In this document: piece after piece, positions 1 to 6,366 of the stretch
How positions within the stretch are numbered: position 1 is the stretch's first letter
How the letters are laid out: each line of letters starts with the position of its first letter
Origin: Pseudomonadales bacterium
Lineage (GTDB): Bacteria > Pseudomonadota > Gammaproteobacteria > Steroidobacterales > Steroidobacteraceae
Length of the DNA: 6,366 nt
Assembly: GCA_020442965.1 (NCBI GenBank)
Contig: JAGRJB010000040.1
Coordinates: forward strand, 1 to 6,366
Direction of reading: 5' to 3'
Translations under genes and position numbers: made by a program
Notes under the pieces: generated by a model
Databases searched by the model: none
Told to the model about the DNA's origin: nothing
What the model saw: only the letters and a program-made list of their open reading frames with translations

Positions 1-665
1 CGCAGATCTTCGTCGCGAAAGCAGCGCGTGATCTGATAGTAACGATCGAAGCCCGCCATCATCAGCAGTTGCTTGAAGATCTGCGGCGACTGTGGCAGAG
101 CAAAGAATTTGCCGGGATGCGTGCGGCTCGGCACGAGGTAATCCCGCGCACCCTCCGGCGTCGCCTTGGTAAGCATCGGCGTCTCGAGATCGATGAAACC
201 ATCGTTATCGAGAAACTCGCGCATGGCCCGCGTGACACGGTGCCTCAGCCGCAGACGCTGCTGCATGACATCGCGTCGCAGATCGATGTAGCGATAGCGC
301 AGCCGGGTTTCTTCGCCCACGTGCTCGTCGAGCTGGAACGGCAACGGCTCGGAGCGGTTCAGCAACTCGAGCTCCGTTGCTAACAACTCGATCTTGCCGG
401 ACGCGAGATTCGGGTTGACCGTGCCAGCGGGCCGGTCGCGCACCTTACCGGTAACGCGCACGACGAACTCGTTGCGGAGCTTCTCGGCTTCGGCGAAGAG
501 ATCCCGGCGATCAGGGTCGAACACGATCTGCACCAGACCCTCACGATCACGCAGATCGACGAAGATCACACCGCCGTGATCGCGCCTGCGATGCACCCAG
601 CCGGCGACCGACACCGTCTGTCCGATCAGGGTTTCATCGACCTCGCCGCAATAATGAGAACGCAT
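1..665 (-). CDS. aspS: Aspartyl-tRNA synthetase, N-terminal part (truncated by window edge)
   Basis: Class II aminoacyl-tRNA synthetase that charges tRNA-Asp with aspartate in the cytoplasm. The window holds 221 codons of a protein that is usually about 590 residues; the rest lies beyond position 1. It opens with MRSHYCGEV, nearly the same start as in E. coli and Pseudomonas, which fixes the ATG at 665. Residues about 1-105 form the OB-fold anticodon-binding domain ([22 protein letters not shown]). A linker follows ([11 protein letters not shown], 121-131), then class II motif 1 around [15 protein letters not shown] (151-165), the [13 protein letters not shown] loop (169-181), the LPQSPQ aspartate-site segment (190-195) and the start of motif 2 (CFRDEDL, 215-221). 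His30 and Gly81 match the pair linked to relaxed tRNA-Asn recognition in Pseudomonas, so this may be a non-discriminating AspRS. It follows the glutamine-synthetase-like gene after 94 bp. No clear Shine-Dalgarno lies ahead of the ATG. Identity is certain; the specificity call is inference. Confidence 0.97.
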   Translation of the reverse strand, partial: MRSHYCGEVDETLIGQTVSVAGWVHRRRDHGGVIFVDLRDREGLVQIVFDPDRRDLFAEAEKLRNEFVVRVTGKVRDRPAGTVNPNLASGKIELLATELELLNRSEPLPFQLDEHVGEETRLRYRYIDLRRDVMQQRLRLRHRVTRAMREFLDNDGFIDLETPMLTKATPEGARDYLVPSRTHPGKFFALPQSPQIFKQLLMMAGFDRYYQITRCFRDEDL

Positions 666-759
666 TTAAAACCAGTGATTTAGCGCCGTGAAGGCGCGCG
701 ATGTTACGGAGCGCCGCCAGTCGGCGCAACCGCCAAGTCGATCGTCAAGACAATCGCCA
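666..759 (-). promoter_or_regulatory. aspS leader: weak promoter-like boxes and two competing short hairpins
   Basis: This 94 bp gap between the ligase stop and the aspS start is the longest non-coding stretch in the window. On the minus strand TTGCGC, a 17-nt spacer and TAACAT (about 730 to 702) make a weak sigma-70-like pair (3 of 6 and 4 of 6 matches). A better -35 match, TTGACG (about 748-743), has no -10 at the right distance. Three 5-base GC blocks at 715-711 (GGCGC), 697-693 (GCGCC) and 687-683 (GGCGC) allow two mutually exclusive stems. No U-run follows either stem, so this is not an intrinsic terminator. aspS may have its own promoter here or be read through from upstream. Confidence 0.25.
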
Positions 760-2127
760 TCAGGTCGTTCGCAGGTACCACGCGTAGTCGAGCTCGGTTA
801 CCGTGGCAGAAAACCGGGTGCATTCGGTATCCTTGATCGCAAGGAAGACCTTGAGGCAGTCCTGGCCGAGCGCGCGACCCAGGAACTCGGATGCCCGTGC
901 GCGGTCCAGCGCCTCCCGCCAGGTCGCTGGCAAGCGCGGCTCAGTCACCTGCCGATAGCCGTTACCCTCGACCGGTGGCCCCGGATCGAGCTGTGATGCG
1001 ATGCCCTCGCGGACGGCACCGAGCACCGTCGCAACCGTCAGGTACAGATTGGCATCGGCGCCTGCAATTCGATGCTCGAGATGGCGCGACGCCGGCGGGC
1101 CTGCGGGCACGCGCAGGCTCACGGAGCGGTTATTGATCCCCCACGAGGCGGCGATCGGCGCGTAGCTCTCACTGACGAAGCGTCTGTACGAATTGGCGTT
1201 CGGCGCAAAGACCGCGAGGCTCTCGGCCATCGTCGCCCGCAATCCGCCGATTGCGTTGCGTAACAACTGACTACCGGCTGGCTCGGCGCTCGCAAAGAGA
1301 TTGCGACCGTCCGAATCGTTCAGACTGACGTGCACGTGCAGACCACTGCCCGCCCGCTGCGTGAAAGGTTTCGCCATGAAGCAGGCGATCAACCCATGCT
1401 GAGCGGCCACGCCACGCACGAGGCGCTTCCACATGATCGCCTCGTCCACGGCGCGCAGTGCGTCGGCGCGGTGTTGCAGCGTGATCTCGAACTGCCCGGG
1501 CGCGTATTCGGACATCAGTGTGCCTGCCGGCAGACCCTGAACTTCAGCGGCTCGATAAATGTCGTCGAACACAGCCGCGAGGTCGTCGAGTCGCTGCAAG
1601 CTGTAAGCGTCAATCTTGTCGCGCTCGGACTGCCGGCCGCCGCCGGCGGGCGCCAATTGCCCGTTGGATCCCTCGCGCAGCAGATAGAACTCGATCTCGC
1701 AGGCTACCACCGGGGTGTAAGTCGCGGACCGCAGTGCGTGCACCGCGCGCACCAGCGCATGGCGCGGATCCGCGGGCGCTGGCGCAGCGTGCTGCGTGAA
1801 CATGGTTAGCAGCAGTTGGGCGGTCGGTGCGGCCAGCCACGGCACTCGAACCAGCGTACCGGCGAGCGGTCTGCACACGAGATCAGCATCGCCCGTATCC
1901 CAGACGAGGCCGGTCGCATCGACATCTTCGCCGGTGACATCGAGGCCGAGAATCGAACCGGCAACCTGTCGACCCTCACGGTAGATCGCCGCCAACTCGT
2001 CGCGGCGCACGCTCTTGCCACGCAACACACCCGAGGGATCGGTGATCAGTATTTGCGCTGCGCCGATGTCGGGATGCCTGCCGAGGAACGCATCGAGGTC
2101 ATCGACCGTCGCGAGCCCCGCGTTCAT
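760..2127 (-). CDS. Glutamine-synthetase-like gamma-glutamyl-amine ligase (PuuA/SpuB type)
   Basis: A 455-residue ATP-dependent ligase of the glutamine synthetase fold. It probably joins the gamma-carboxyl of glutamate to an amine rather than to ammonia. Visible family motifs in order: N-terminal DPSGVLRGK (30-38); metal/glutamate site CEIEFYLL with E144 and E146; SEYAPGQFEITL with E207 and E214; AKPFTQRAGSGLHVHVSL (252-269) with H264; SYRRFVSESYAPIAASWG (313-330); the phosphate-binding arginines in NNRSVSLRVP (332-341); and LEHRIAGADANLYL (350-363). Where true GS has the ammonium-gating Glu in GYEAP, this protein has Tyr322 in ESYAP, a hallmark of PuuA-like enzymes. The Asp/Ser ammonium motif near residue 63 is not kept, and there is no adenylylation-tyrosine loop. 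The C-terminus (TWREALDRARASEFLGRALG, then ELDYAWYL) is also PuuA-like. The start overlaps the aminotransferase stop as ATGA with no Shine-Dalgarno, pointing to translational coupling. Fold and subgroup are solid; the amine substrate is unknown. Confidence 0.88.
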   Translation of the reverse strand: MNAGLATVDDLDAFLGRHPDIGAAQILITDPSGVLRGKSVRRDELAAIYREGRQVAGSILGLDVTGEDVDATGLVWDTGDADLVCRPLAGTLVRVPWLAAPTAQLLLTMFTQHAAPAPADPRHALVRAVHALRSATYTPVVACEIEFYLLREGSNGQLAPAGGGRQSERDKIDAYSLQRLDDLAAVFDDIYRAAEVQGLPAGTLMSEYAPGQFEITLQHRADALRAVDEAIMWKRLVRGVAAQHGLIACFMAKPFTQRAGSGLHVHVSLNDSDGRNLFASAEPAGSQLLRNAIGGLRATMAESLAVFAPNANSYRRFVSESYAPIAASWGINNRSVSLRVPAGPPASRHLEHRIAGADANLYLTVATVLGAVREGIASQLDPGPPVEGNGYRQVTEPRLPATWREALDRARASEFLGRALGQDCLKVFLAIKDTECTRFSATVTELDYAWYLRTT

Positions 2128-3497
2128 CGCAGCGCCGCTGCGAGCTGCAACAAAGATGCGTCGAGCGCGTCGGTCAGTCGCTCGAGGTGCTCAGCCGTCG
2201 TCGCCGGCGAGCAGAGCATCATGTTGTGAAACGGAGTCAACAATACGCCGCGATTCAGCAGAGCCAGATGAATGGCTCGCTCCAGTAGCGGGCGCATGCG
2301 AGCGGCCGATTCAGTGCCATTGCGCGGCGGCTGTGCGCTGAATCCAAACTCCAATCGCGCTCCCACACGCGCGACGTGCCAGCTGAGACGATGCCGGCGG
2401 AATACTCCGAGCAGAGACTCCTCCAGCAGGCCCGCGCGTTGCAGCATGATGTCATAGTTCGCGGGCGTCATGAGTTGCCCAAGCGAAGCGTCAAGGCAAG
2501 CAACAGCGAGCGCATTGGCCGCAAGGGTCGTTCCCATGCCTGAGTGCCCCGCCGATCGCGCGGCGAGTACGGCCTGCATCCGCTCCTGCATCGCATTCGT
2601 GAAACCCAGCACTGCGCAGGGAAAGCCACCCGCGATCGCCTTGCCACAGACTAACAGGTCGGGCTCGAGGCCATGAACCCGCGTATAACCACCCAGGCCG
2701 GTCGACAAAGAATGGGTCTCGTCGATCAGCAGCAAGGCACCGTGGCGCCGCGTCAGCTGACGCAAGGCCGCGTGATAGCCCGGCTGGGGCGTCACGATGC
2801 CAATGTTGGTCATGACAGGCTCGGCAATCACACAAGCGTAGGTGCCACTTGATAGCTCACGTTCGAGTGCCTCGAGATCGTTGAACTCGACCAAGGTCGT
2901 GTGCGCCGCGTGATCGGCAGCAGCGCCGATGAGGCCAGGTCGCATGCGGGTGACGCCGTGCTGCAAGCGGACCAGGGTTTCATCCAGCGTCCCGTGATAA
3001 CAACCCTCGAACGCCAGGATTCGCCGGCGCCCCGTGACGGCCCTTGCCCAACGGAGAGCCGCCCGATTGGCATCCGTCGCAGTCTGCATCAGCTGCCAAA
3101 ACGGTAGTCCAAACAAGCCCGCGAGTCTCTCGCCCACGGCGCCAACACGCTCGTCGGGCAGCATGCAGGTGAATCCCCCGGCAGCTTGTCGCGCGAGCGC
3201 GTCCCGGATGGGCGCGGGCGAGTGGCCAAACATCGCACCGGTATCGCCGAGGCAGTAATCAGCGTACCGATGCGCGTCGACGTCCTGCAGCCAGGCACCC
3301 TCGGCGTGTTGCACGAACACGGGAAATGGCGTGCCCCAGTCCAGCATCCAATGCATCGGCACGCCGTTGAGCCAATGCGCGCGAGCGGAGGCGGCCAAGG
3401 CTCGCGATCGCGGCCGAGCCTGTTCGAACGCCGCGCACTCCAATTCGATGTAGCGCTCGAGGCGCGCTGCATCTGTTGCTGTGCGCTGCTCGAACAT
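2124..3497 (-). CDS. Class III PLP-dependent aminotransferase (glutamate-1-semialdehyde aminomutase-like)
   Basis: A 457-residue fold-type I, class III PLP enzyme that moves an amino group between an amine or omega-amino acid and a keto acid. Motifs in order: TATDANRAALR (139-149), in place of the usual SGTEA phosphate-binding segment; FEGCYHG (163-169), as in GSA aminomutase; LLLIDETHSLSTG (255-267) with cofactor-binding Asp259; CGKAIAGGFP (284-293) with Schiff-base Lys286; and GMGTTLAAN (321-328) with phosphate-contact threonines. The reading frame is open up to an ATG at 3584, but that start would overlap the DUF502 gene by 80 bp and add 29 residues unlike the family. The ATG at 3497 lies 7 bp after the DUF502 stop and is preferred, although its Shine-Dalgarno is weak. 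It overlaps the next gene, a gamma-glutamyl ligase, by 4 bp, which suggests joint amine metabolism. True GSA aminomutase (hemL) is unlikely, because the IDET and TATDAN variants differ from it and the context is not haem synthesis. Class is near certain; the substrate is not. Confidence 0.9.
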   Translation of the reverse strand: MFEQRTATDAARLERYIELECAAFEQARPRSRALAASARAHWLNGVPMHWMLDWGTPFPVFVQHAEGAWLQDVDAHRYADYCLGDTGAMFGHSPAPIRDALARQAAGGFTCMLPDERVGAVGERLAGLFGLPFWQLMQTATDANRAALRWARAVTGRRRILAFEGCYHGTLDETLVRLQHGVTRMRPGLIGAAADHAAHTTLVEFNDLEALERELSSGTYACVIAEPVMTNIGIVTPQPGYHAALRQLTRRHGALLLIDETHSLSTGLGGYTRVHGLEPDLLVCGKAIAGGFPCAVLGFTNAMQERMQAVLAARSAGHSGMGTTLAANALAVACLDASLGQLMTPANYDIMLQRAGLLEESLLGVFRRHRLSWHVARVGARLEFGFSAQPPRNGTESAARMRPLLERAIHLALLNRGVLLTPFHNMMLCSPATTAEHLERLTDALDASLLQLAAALR

Positions 3498-3504
3498 CAG
3501 AATC

Positions 3505-4179
3505 TCAGGCGCTCGGCTCTCGTGTTCCCGACTTGTTAGCGAGCAGCTCGGCACCCCGGCTGACCGGACTCGGCGCGACGACACCCAGCGTCAGGATCAT
3601 CTTCATCGCCTGATCGACGGTCATGGCCATCTCGAACACATCCTCGAGCGGCACAAAAACGATAAAACCCGAGGTCGGATTCGGGGTCGTGGGAACGAAA
3701 ACGCCGACTAAATCGCGCTTGGCATGTTCAGCCAGTTCACCCGCCTGCTCGGTCACGAGAAAGCCGACGCTCCAGATGTCGCGTCGCGGGTACTCTATCG
3801 CGACCACCTTCTTGAACGATTTCCCGGTGTCGGAAAAAAGTGTCTCTGCAAAGGTCTTGACGCCGCCATAGACGGTCCGCACGAATGGAATGCGGCGCAT
3901 CAAGCCTTCCCAGCCGCCGACGATCTGGCGGCCAATCAGGTTGGTGCCGAGAAAGCCCGTGATCATCAAGACGACGAACGCCAGTACCGCGCCAAGTCCC
4001 GGGATCGGAAAACCGAGCAATGCCTCCGGTCGCCAGCGCGCTGGCACAATCGTCAGAGTGCCGTCCATCAAGCCGACCAGGAACCGCACGACGAACAGTG
4101 TTGCCAGGATCGGCATCCACACCAGTACTCCGGCTATCAGGTATTTGCGAACGCTCGCGATCCAGCGCCGATCACTCAT
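3505..4179 (-). CDS. DUF502 family membrane protein
   Basis: A 224-residue inner-membrane protein of the DUF502 family, whose biochemical role is not established. After a basic start (MSDRRWIASVRKY) there are two hydrophobic membrane segments, about 13-37 and 60-83, joined by a short loop with a FPIPGLG turn. The soluble part then carries the family signatures RRIPFVRTVYGGVK (95-108) and FVPTTPNPTSGF (161-172), and ends with a hydrophobic ILTLGVVAP stretch (195-203) and a polar tail. Length is normal for the family and no key block is missing. The start overlaps the fmdB stop as ATGA, with no Shine-Dalgarno of its own, so translation is probably coupled. DUF502 next to fmdB and aspS is a common proteobacterial arrangement; here aspS is displaced by two inserted genes. 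The final residues NKSGT repeat a peptide found in the FmdB tail. Confidence 0.92.
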   Translation of the reverse strand: MSDRRWIASVRKYLIAGVLVWMPILATLFVVRFLVGLMDGTLTIVPARWRPEALLGFPIPGLGAVLAFVVLMITGFLGTNLIGRQIVGGWEGLMRRIPFVRTVYGGVKTFAETLFSDTGKSFKKVVAIEYPRRDIWSVGFLVTEQAGELAEHAKRDLVGVFVPTTPNPTSGFIVFVPLEDVFEMAMTVDQAMKMILTLGVVAPSPVSRGAELLANKSGTREPSA

Positions 4180-4688
4180 CGCGCACGTTTTGCCGACTTG
4201 CCCGACTTGCGTGACACCTTCGTCGCTGCGCGGCTGCTCTTGGTCGAGGTGCCCGACTTGTTAGAGGCAGCCGGTGCCGCCTGCGCTGGGCCCGTCTTGG
4301 CGTCTACCGATTTGCTTTGGTCGGGTTTGACGCTGTCGGCTTTGCCAGCGCGCTGGTCAGTACTCTTGTCGGCACTCTTGTCGGCACTCTTGTCTGTGCC
4401 GGGGGTCGTTTCCGCCTTGCTCGCGTCTGCTTTGGCATCGCCCGGCGTCTCGGTCGCCGGCTTGTCCTCTTTATCCGCGCCCGCAATATTGCGCTTCGAT
4501 TCGTTGTCCGACTTGAAGTCCGTTTCGTACCAACCCGAACCCTTCAACCGGAACACCGGTGCGGACATCAGTTTCTTCAGCGCACTCTTGCCACAAGCGG
4601 GGCATTTGCGTAAGGGCTTGTCCGTGACCTTCTGCAACACCTCCAGATGGTGTTCGCATTGGCCACACTGATACTCGTAGAAAGGCAT
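4176..4688 (-). CDS. FmdB-family zinc-ribbon protein with long disordered Lys/Ser/Ala tail
   Basis: A 170-residue protein with an N-terminal FmdB/CxxC zinc ribbon: MPFYEYQCGQCEHHLEV, with Cys8 and Cys11 as the first knuckle and CPAC (Cys29, Cys32) as the second. The family's KLMSAPVFRLKGSGWYETDF follows at 39-58. Family members are about 70-110 residues and lack a firm function; the old link to formamidase regulation is weak. From about residue 59 the protein becomes low complexity: first mixed-charge (E, D, K, A, T), then a tandem DKSA repeat (about 98-110), then a strongly basic KSGTSTKSSRAATK-type end (142-170) with no predicted fold. The tail looks like those of nucleic-acid-associated basic proteins, but that is only resemblance. 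A GAGG site 6 nt ahead of the ATG is the best ribosome site in the cluster. It is probably the first gene of the unit that runs through DUF502. Confidence 0.92.
   Translation of the reverse strand: MPFYEYQCGQCEHHLEVLQKVTDKPLRKCPACGKSALKKLMSAPVFRLKGSGWYETDFKSDNESKRNIAGADKEDKPATETPGDAKADASKAETTPGTDKSADKSADKSTDQRAGKADSVKPDQSKSVDAKTGPAQAAPAASNKSGTSTKSSRAATKVSRKSGKSAKRAR
4362..4397 (-). repeat. Three tandem 12-bp units inside the fmdB tail
   Basis: On the plus strand the unit actcttgtcggc occurs exactly twice (4362-4373 and 4374-4385), followed by a third copy with two or three changed end bases (4386-4397, actcttgtctgt). It is in frame and encodes the DKSA-type repeat of the disordered tail. Because the unit is a multiple of three, copy-number slippage would lengthen or shorten the tail without breaking the gene. 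Confidence 0.9.
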
Positions 4689-4694
4689 TCGAGA

Positions 4695-4698
4695 CCTC
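4695..4698 (-). promoter_or_regulatory. Shine-Dalgarno of fmdB
   Basis: GAGG on the minus strand, 6 nt before the ATG at 4688. It supports that start and is the clearest ribosome site among the six genes, fitting a first-in-operon position. Confidence 0.6.
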
Positions 4699-4737
4699 GG
4701 AAAAACGGATTGCGGACAATAGTCGAAACGGCGGCGA

Positions 4738-4766
4738 ATTATAGAATTTCCGCACGCGCAAACGAC
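4738..4766 (-). promoter_or_regulatory. Candidate sigma-70 promoter for fmdB, overlapping the clpB stop
   Basis: A perfect TATAAT lies at 4743-4738 on the minus strand and includes the TAA stop of clpB. Transcription would begin near 4731 and give a leader of about 43 nt. The sequence at -35 (around 4766-4761, GTCGTT) is a poor match and there is no TG extension, so the box may be chance. A small ATTG-CGGA-CAAT hairpin (4720-4709) lies between the box and the fmdB start. Confidence 0.35.
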
Positions 4767-6366
4767 AGGTGCCCGTCCTGCACGGAGACGCGGATGCGAT
4801 CTCCCGGCCCGAAATCGCCGGCCAGCATGCGGCTTGCGAGCGGATTTTCGATCTGCTGTTGGATCGCCCGCTTCAGGGGCCGCGCGCCGTAGACCGGGTC
4901 GTAGCCCGCTTCGCCCAGTTTGTCCTGCGCCTCCGGGTCGAGCAGCAGATCCATATCCCGCTCTATCAGACGCTTGCGCAACAGACCAAGCTGAATATCG
5001 ACGATCCGACGAATCTCGGCGGCGCCCAGCGGGTGGAAAACGCAGATGTCGTCGATCCGGTTGATGAACTCCGGCCGAAAACTCTCCTGCACGACTTCCA
5101 TCACCGCCGCCTTCATGCGCTGGTAGTTACCCGCACCGGACAGCTCCTGAATGACTTGCGAGCCCAGGTTCGAGGTCATGATAATGACGGTGTTGCGAAA
5201 ATCGACCGTGCGACCCTGGCCATCGGTCAAACGCCCGTCGTCGAGTACTTGTAACAAGACATTGAAAACATCCTGGTGGGCCTTCTCAACTTCGTCGAGC
5301 AGGATCACCGCATACGGTCGTCGTCGTACTGCTTCGGTGAGATAGCCACCCTCGTCGTAGCCGACATACCCCGGCGGCGCGCCGATCAGGCGCGCTACGG
5401 AATGCCGTTCCATGAATTCCGACATGTCGATGCGCACCATTGCATCCTCGGTATCAAACAGAAACTCGGCGAGCGCCTTCGCCAGCTCCGTTTTGCCGAC
5501 ACCGGTAGGCCCCAGAAACAAGAACGAACCATTCGGGCGCCGCGGATCGGCCAGGCCGGCACGCGAACGCCGAATCGCGTTGGCGACAATGCGCACGGCT
5601 TCGTCCTGACCCACGACGCGCCTGGTTAGCGCGTCTTCCATACGCAGGAGCTTCTCTTTCTCGCCCTCCAGCATCTTCGATACCGGAATGCCGGTCCACT
5701 TGGAGACGACTTCCGCAATCTCCTCGTCGGTCACCTTGTTACGGACGAGCTGGGTCTCCTGCGACTCCGCAGCCTGCGCCTCTAACAAGCGCTTCTCGAG
5801 CTCGGGAATGCGCCCGTATTGTAGTTCGGCGACTTTCGTGAGATCGCCGCGCCGACGCGCGCTCTCGATATCGATCTTGATCTTCTCGAGCTCTTCCTTG
5901 ATGGCCGTGGCGCCTTGCATGGCGGCTTTCTCGGCTTTCCAGATCTCTTCGAGGTCGGAGTATTCCTTCTCAAGGCCACGCAGCGTTTCCAACAAGGTTT
6001 CCAGGCGCTTCTTGGACGCCGCGTCTTCTTCCTTCTTGAGCGCCTCCTGTTCGATCTTCAGCTGAATAATGCGCCGCTCGAGCCTGTCCATGACTTCGGG
6101 CTTGGAATCGATTTCCATGCGGATGTGCGCGCCAGCCTCGTCGATCAGATCGATGGCCTTGTCGGGCAACTGCCGATCGGCGATGTAGCGATGCGACAGC
6201 GTGGCAGCCGCGACGATCGCCGGATCCGTGATATCGACGCCGTGATGGACCTCGTAGCGCTCCTGCAGACCCCGCAGGATTGCGATCGTGTCTTCAACCG
6301 ATGGTTCGTCGACGAACACCTTCTGGAAGCGCCGCTCGAGTGCGGCGTCCTTCTCGATGTACTTGC
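4739..6366 (-). CDS. clpB: ATP-dependent chaperone ClpB, C-terminal two thirds (truncated by window edge)
   Basis: Hexameric AAA+ disaggregase that threads aggregated proteins through its pore together with DnaK. The window shows 541 residues; the E. coli protein has 857, so the N-domain and most of the first ATPase domain lie beyond 6366. The visible part opens at [17 protein letters not shown], which holds the NBD1 arginine-finger pair (fragment residues 11-12). It continues through the small NBD1 subdomain ([16 protein letters not shown]) and the coiled-coil M-domain that binds DnaK (about 95-210, with [10 protein letters not shown]). NBD2 follows: Walker A GPTGVGKT (285-292), pore loop GYVGY (332-336), Walker B VILLDE (353-358), sensor 1 TSNLG with Asn399, arginine finger in FINRID (Arg436) and sensor 2 GARPLKR (493-499). 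A GTG at 6319 is internal and not the start. All visible catalytic residues are present. The stop is TAA, 50 bp before fmdB. Confidence 0.98.
   Translation of the reverse strand, partial: KYIEKDAALERRFQKVFVDEPSVEDTIAILRGLQERYEVHHGVDITDPAIVAAATLSHRYIADRQLPDKAIDLIDEAGAHIRMEIDSKPEVMDRLERRIIQLKIEQEALKKEEDAASKKRLETLLETLRGLEKEYSDLEEIWKAEKAAMQGATAIKEELEKIKIDIESARRRGDLTKVAELQYGRIPELEKRLLEAQAAESQETQLVRNKVTDEEIAEVVSKWTGIPVSKMLEGEKEKLLRMEDALTRRVVGQDEAVRIVANAIRRSRAGLADPRRPNGSFLFLGPTGVGKTELAKALAEFLFDTEDAMVRIDMSEFMERHSVARLIGAPPGYVGYDEGGYLTEAVRRRPYAVILLDEVEKAHQDVFNVLLQVLDDGRLTDGQGRTVDFRNTVIIMTSNLGSQVIQELSGAGNYQRMKAAVMEVVQESFRPEFINRIDDICVFHPLGAAEIRRIVDIQLGLLRKRLIERDMDLLLDPEAQDKLGEAGYDPVYGARPLKRAIQQQIENPLASRMLAGDFGPGDRIRVSVQDGHLSFARAEIL

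Noticed and set aside
1330..1809. A 159-codon plus-strand frame antisense to the ligase gene
   Set aside because: The opposite strand holds a complete, motif-rich enzyme; this frame has no recognisable domain or ribosome site.
760..2127. Functional link between the GS-like gene and tRNA-dependent asparagine synthesis with neighbouring aspS
   Set aside because: GatCAB needs glutamine, but this enzyme lacks the ammonia-site residues of a real glutamine synthetase, so supplying glutamine is unlikely; adjacency alone is not evidence.
3498..3584. Upstream ATG extending the aminotransferase by 29 residues
   Set aside because: It would overlap DUF502 by 80 bp, and the extra residues are Arg/Ser-rich without family likeness. 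The ATG at 3497 has typical operon spacing.
3724..4671. A 315-codon plus-strand open frame across DUF502 and fmdB
   Set aside because: It is fully antisense to two well-recognised genes, its protein is low complexity mirroring the fmdB tail repeats, and it shows no known motif. GC-rich genes often leave such open antisense frames.
4701..4720. Terminator after clpB: ATTG-CGGA-CAAT hairpin followed by CCGTTTTT
   Set aside because: The stem is only 4 bp, half A-T, and separated from the T-run by two or three bases; too weak to call.
6317..6319. GTG at 6319 as the start of a 526-residue protein
   Set aside because: The same frame continues upstream with conserved ClpB sequence ([14 protein letters not shown]), so the gene simply runs off the window.

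Overview
The window looks like the chromosome of a GC-rich proteobacterium (roughly 60% GC by eye), most likely a gammaproteobacterium. The ClpB and AspRS sequences resemble the Escherichia coli and Pseudomonas proteins closely when compared from memory, and the order zinc-ribbon FmdB, DUF502, aspS is a familiar housekeeping block in that group. I cannot name the genus. All six genes lie on the minus strand, so transcription runs from high to low coordinates. There is no gene-free stretch longer than 94 bp and no sign of an RNA gene, CRISPR array, insertion sequence or prophage.

Layout in the direction of transcription: the C-terminal two thirds of clpB (disaggregase; enters from the 6366 end, stops at 4739); 50 bp with a TATAAT box on the clpB stop codon and a good GAGG ribosome site; fmdB-like zinc-ribbon gene (4688-4176) with a long disordered tail; a DUF502 membrane protein (4179-3505) joined by an ATGA stop/start overlap; 7 bp; a class III PLP aminotransferase (3497-2124); a glutamine-synthetase-like gamma-glutamyl ligase (2127-760), again joined by ATGA; 94 bp of leader; and the first 221 codons of aspS (665 to beyond position 1).

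The main point of interest is a two-gene cassette, aminotransferase plus glutamine-synthetase-like enzyme, lying between DUF502 and aspS, which usually adjoin each other. The ligase lacks the active-site glutamate of true glutamine synthetase (a tyrosine sits there) and lacks the adenylylation loop. It therefore looks like a PuuA/SpuB-type enzyme that joins glutamate to an amine. With an omega-type aminotransferase translated just ahead of it, the pair probably handles a polyamine or other amine. The substrate is not visible from the sequence, and no partner oxidase, aldehyde dehydrogenase or gamma-glutamyl hydrolase is in the window.

A second point is that AspRS carries His30 and Gly81, the pair associated with non-discriminating AspRS in Pseudomonas aeruginosa. 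This predicts that the organism makes Asn-tRNA through the GatCAB amidotransferase. The remaining genes look ordinary and intact.
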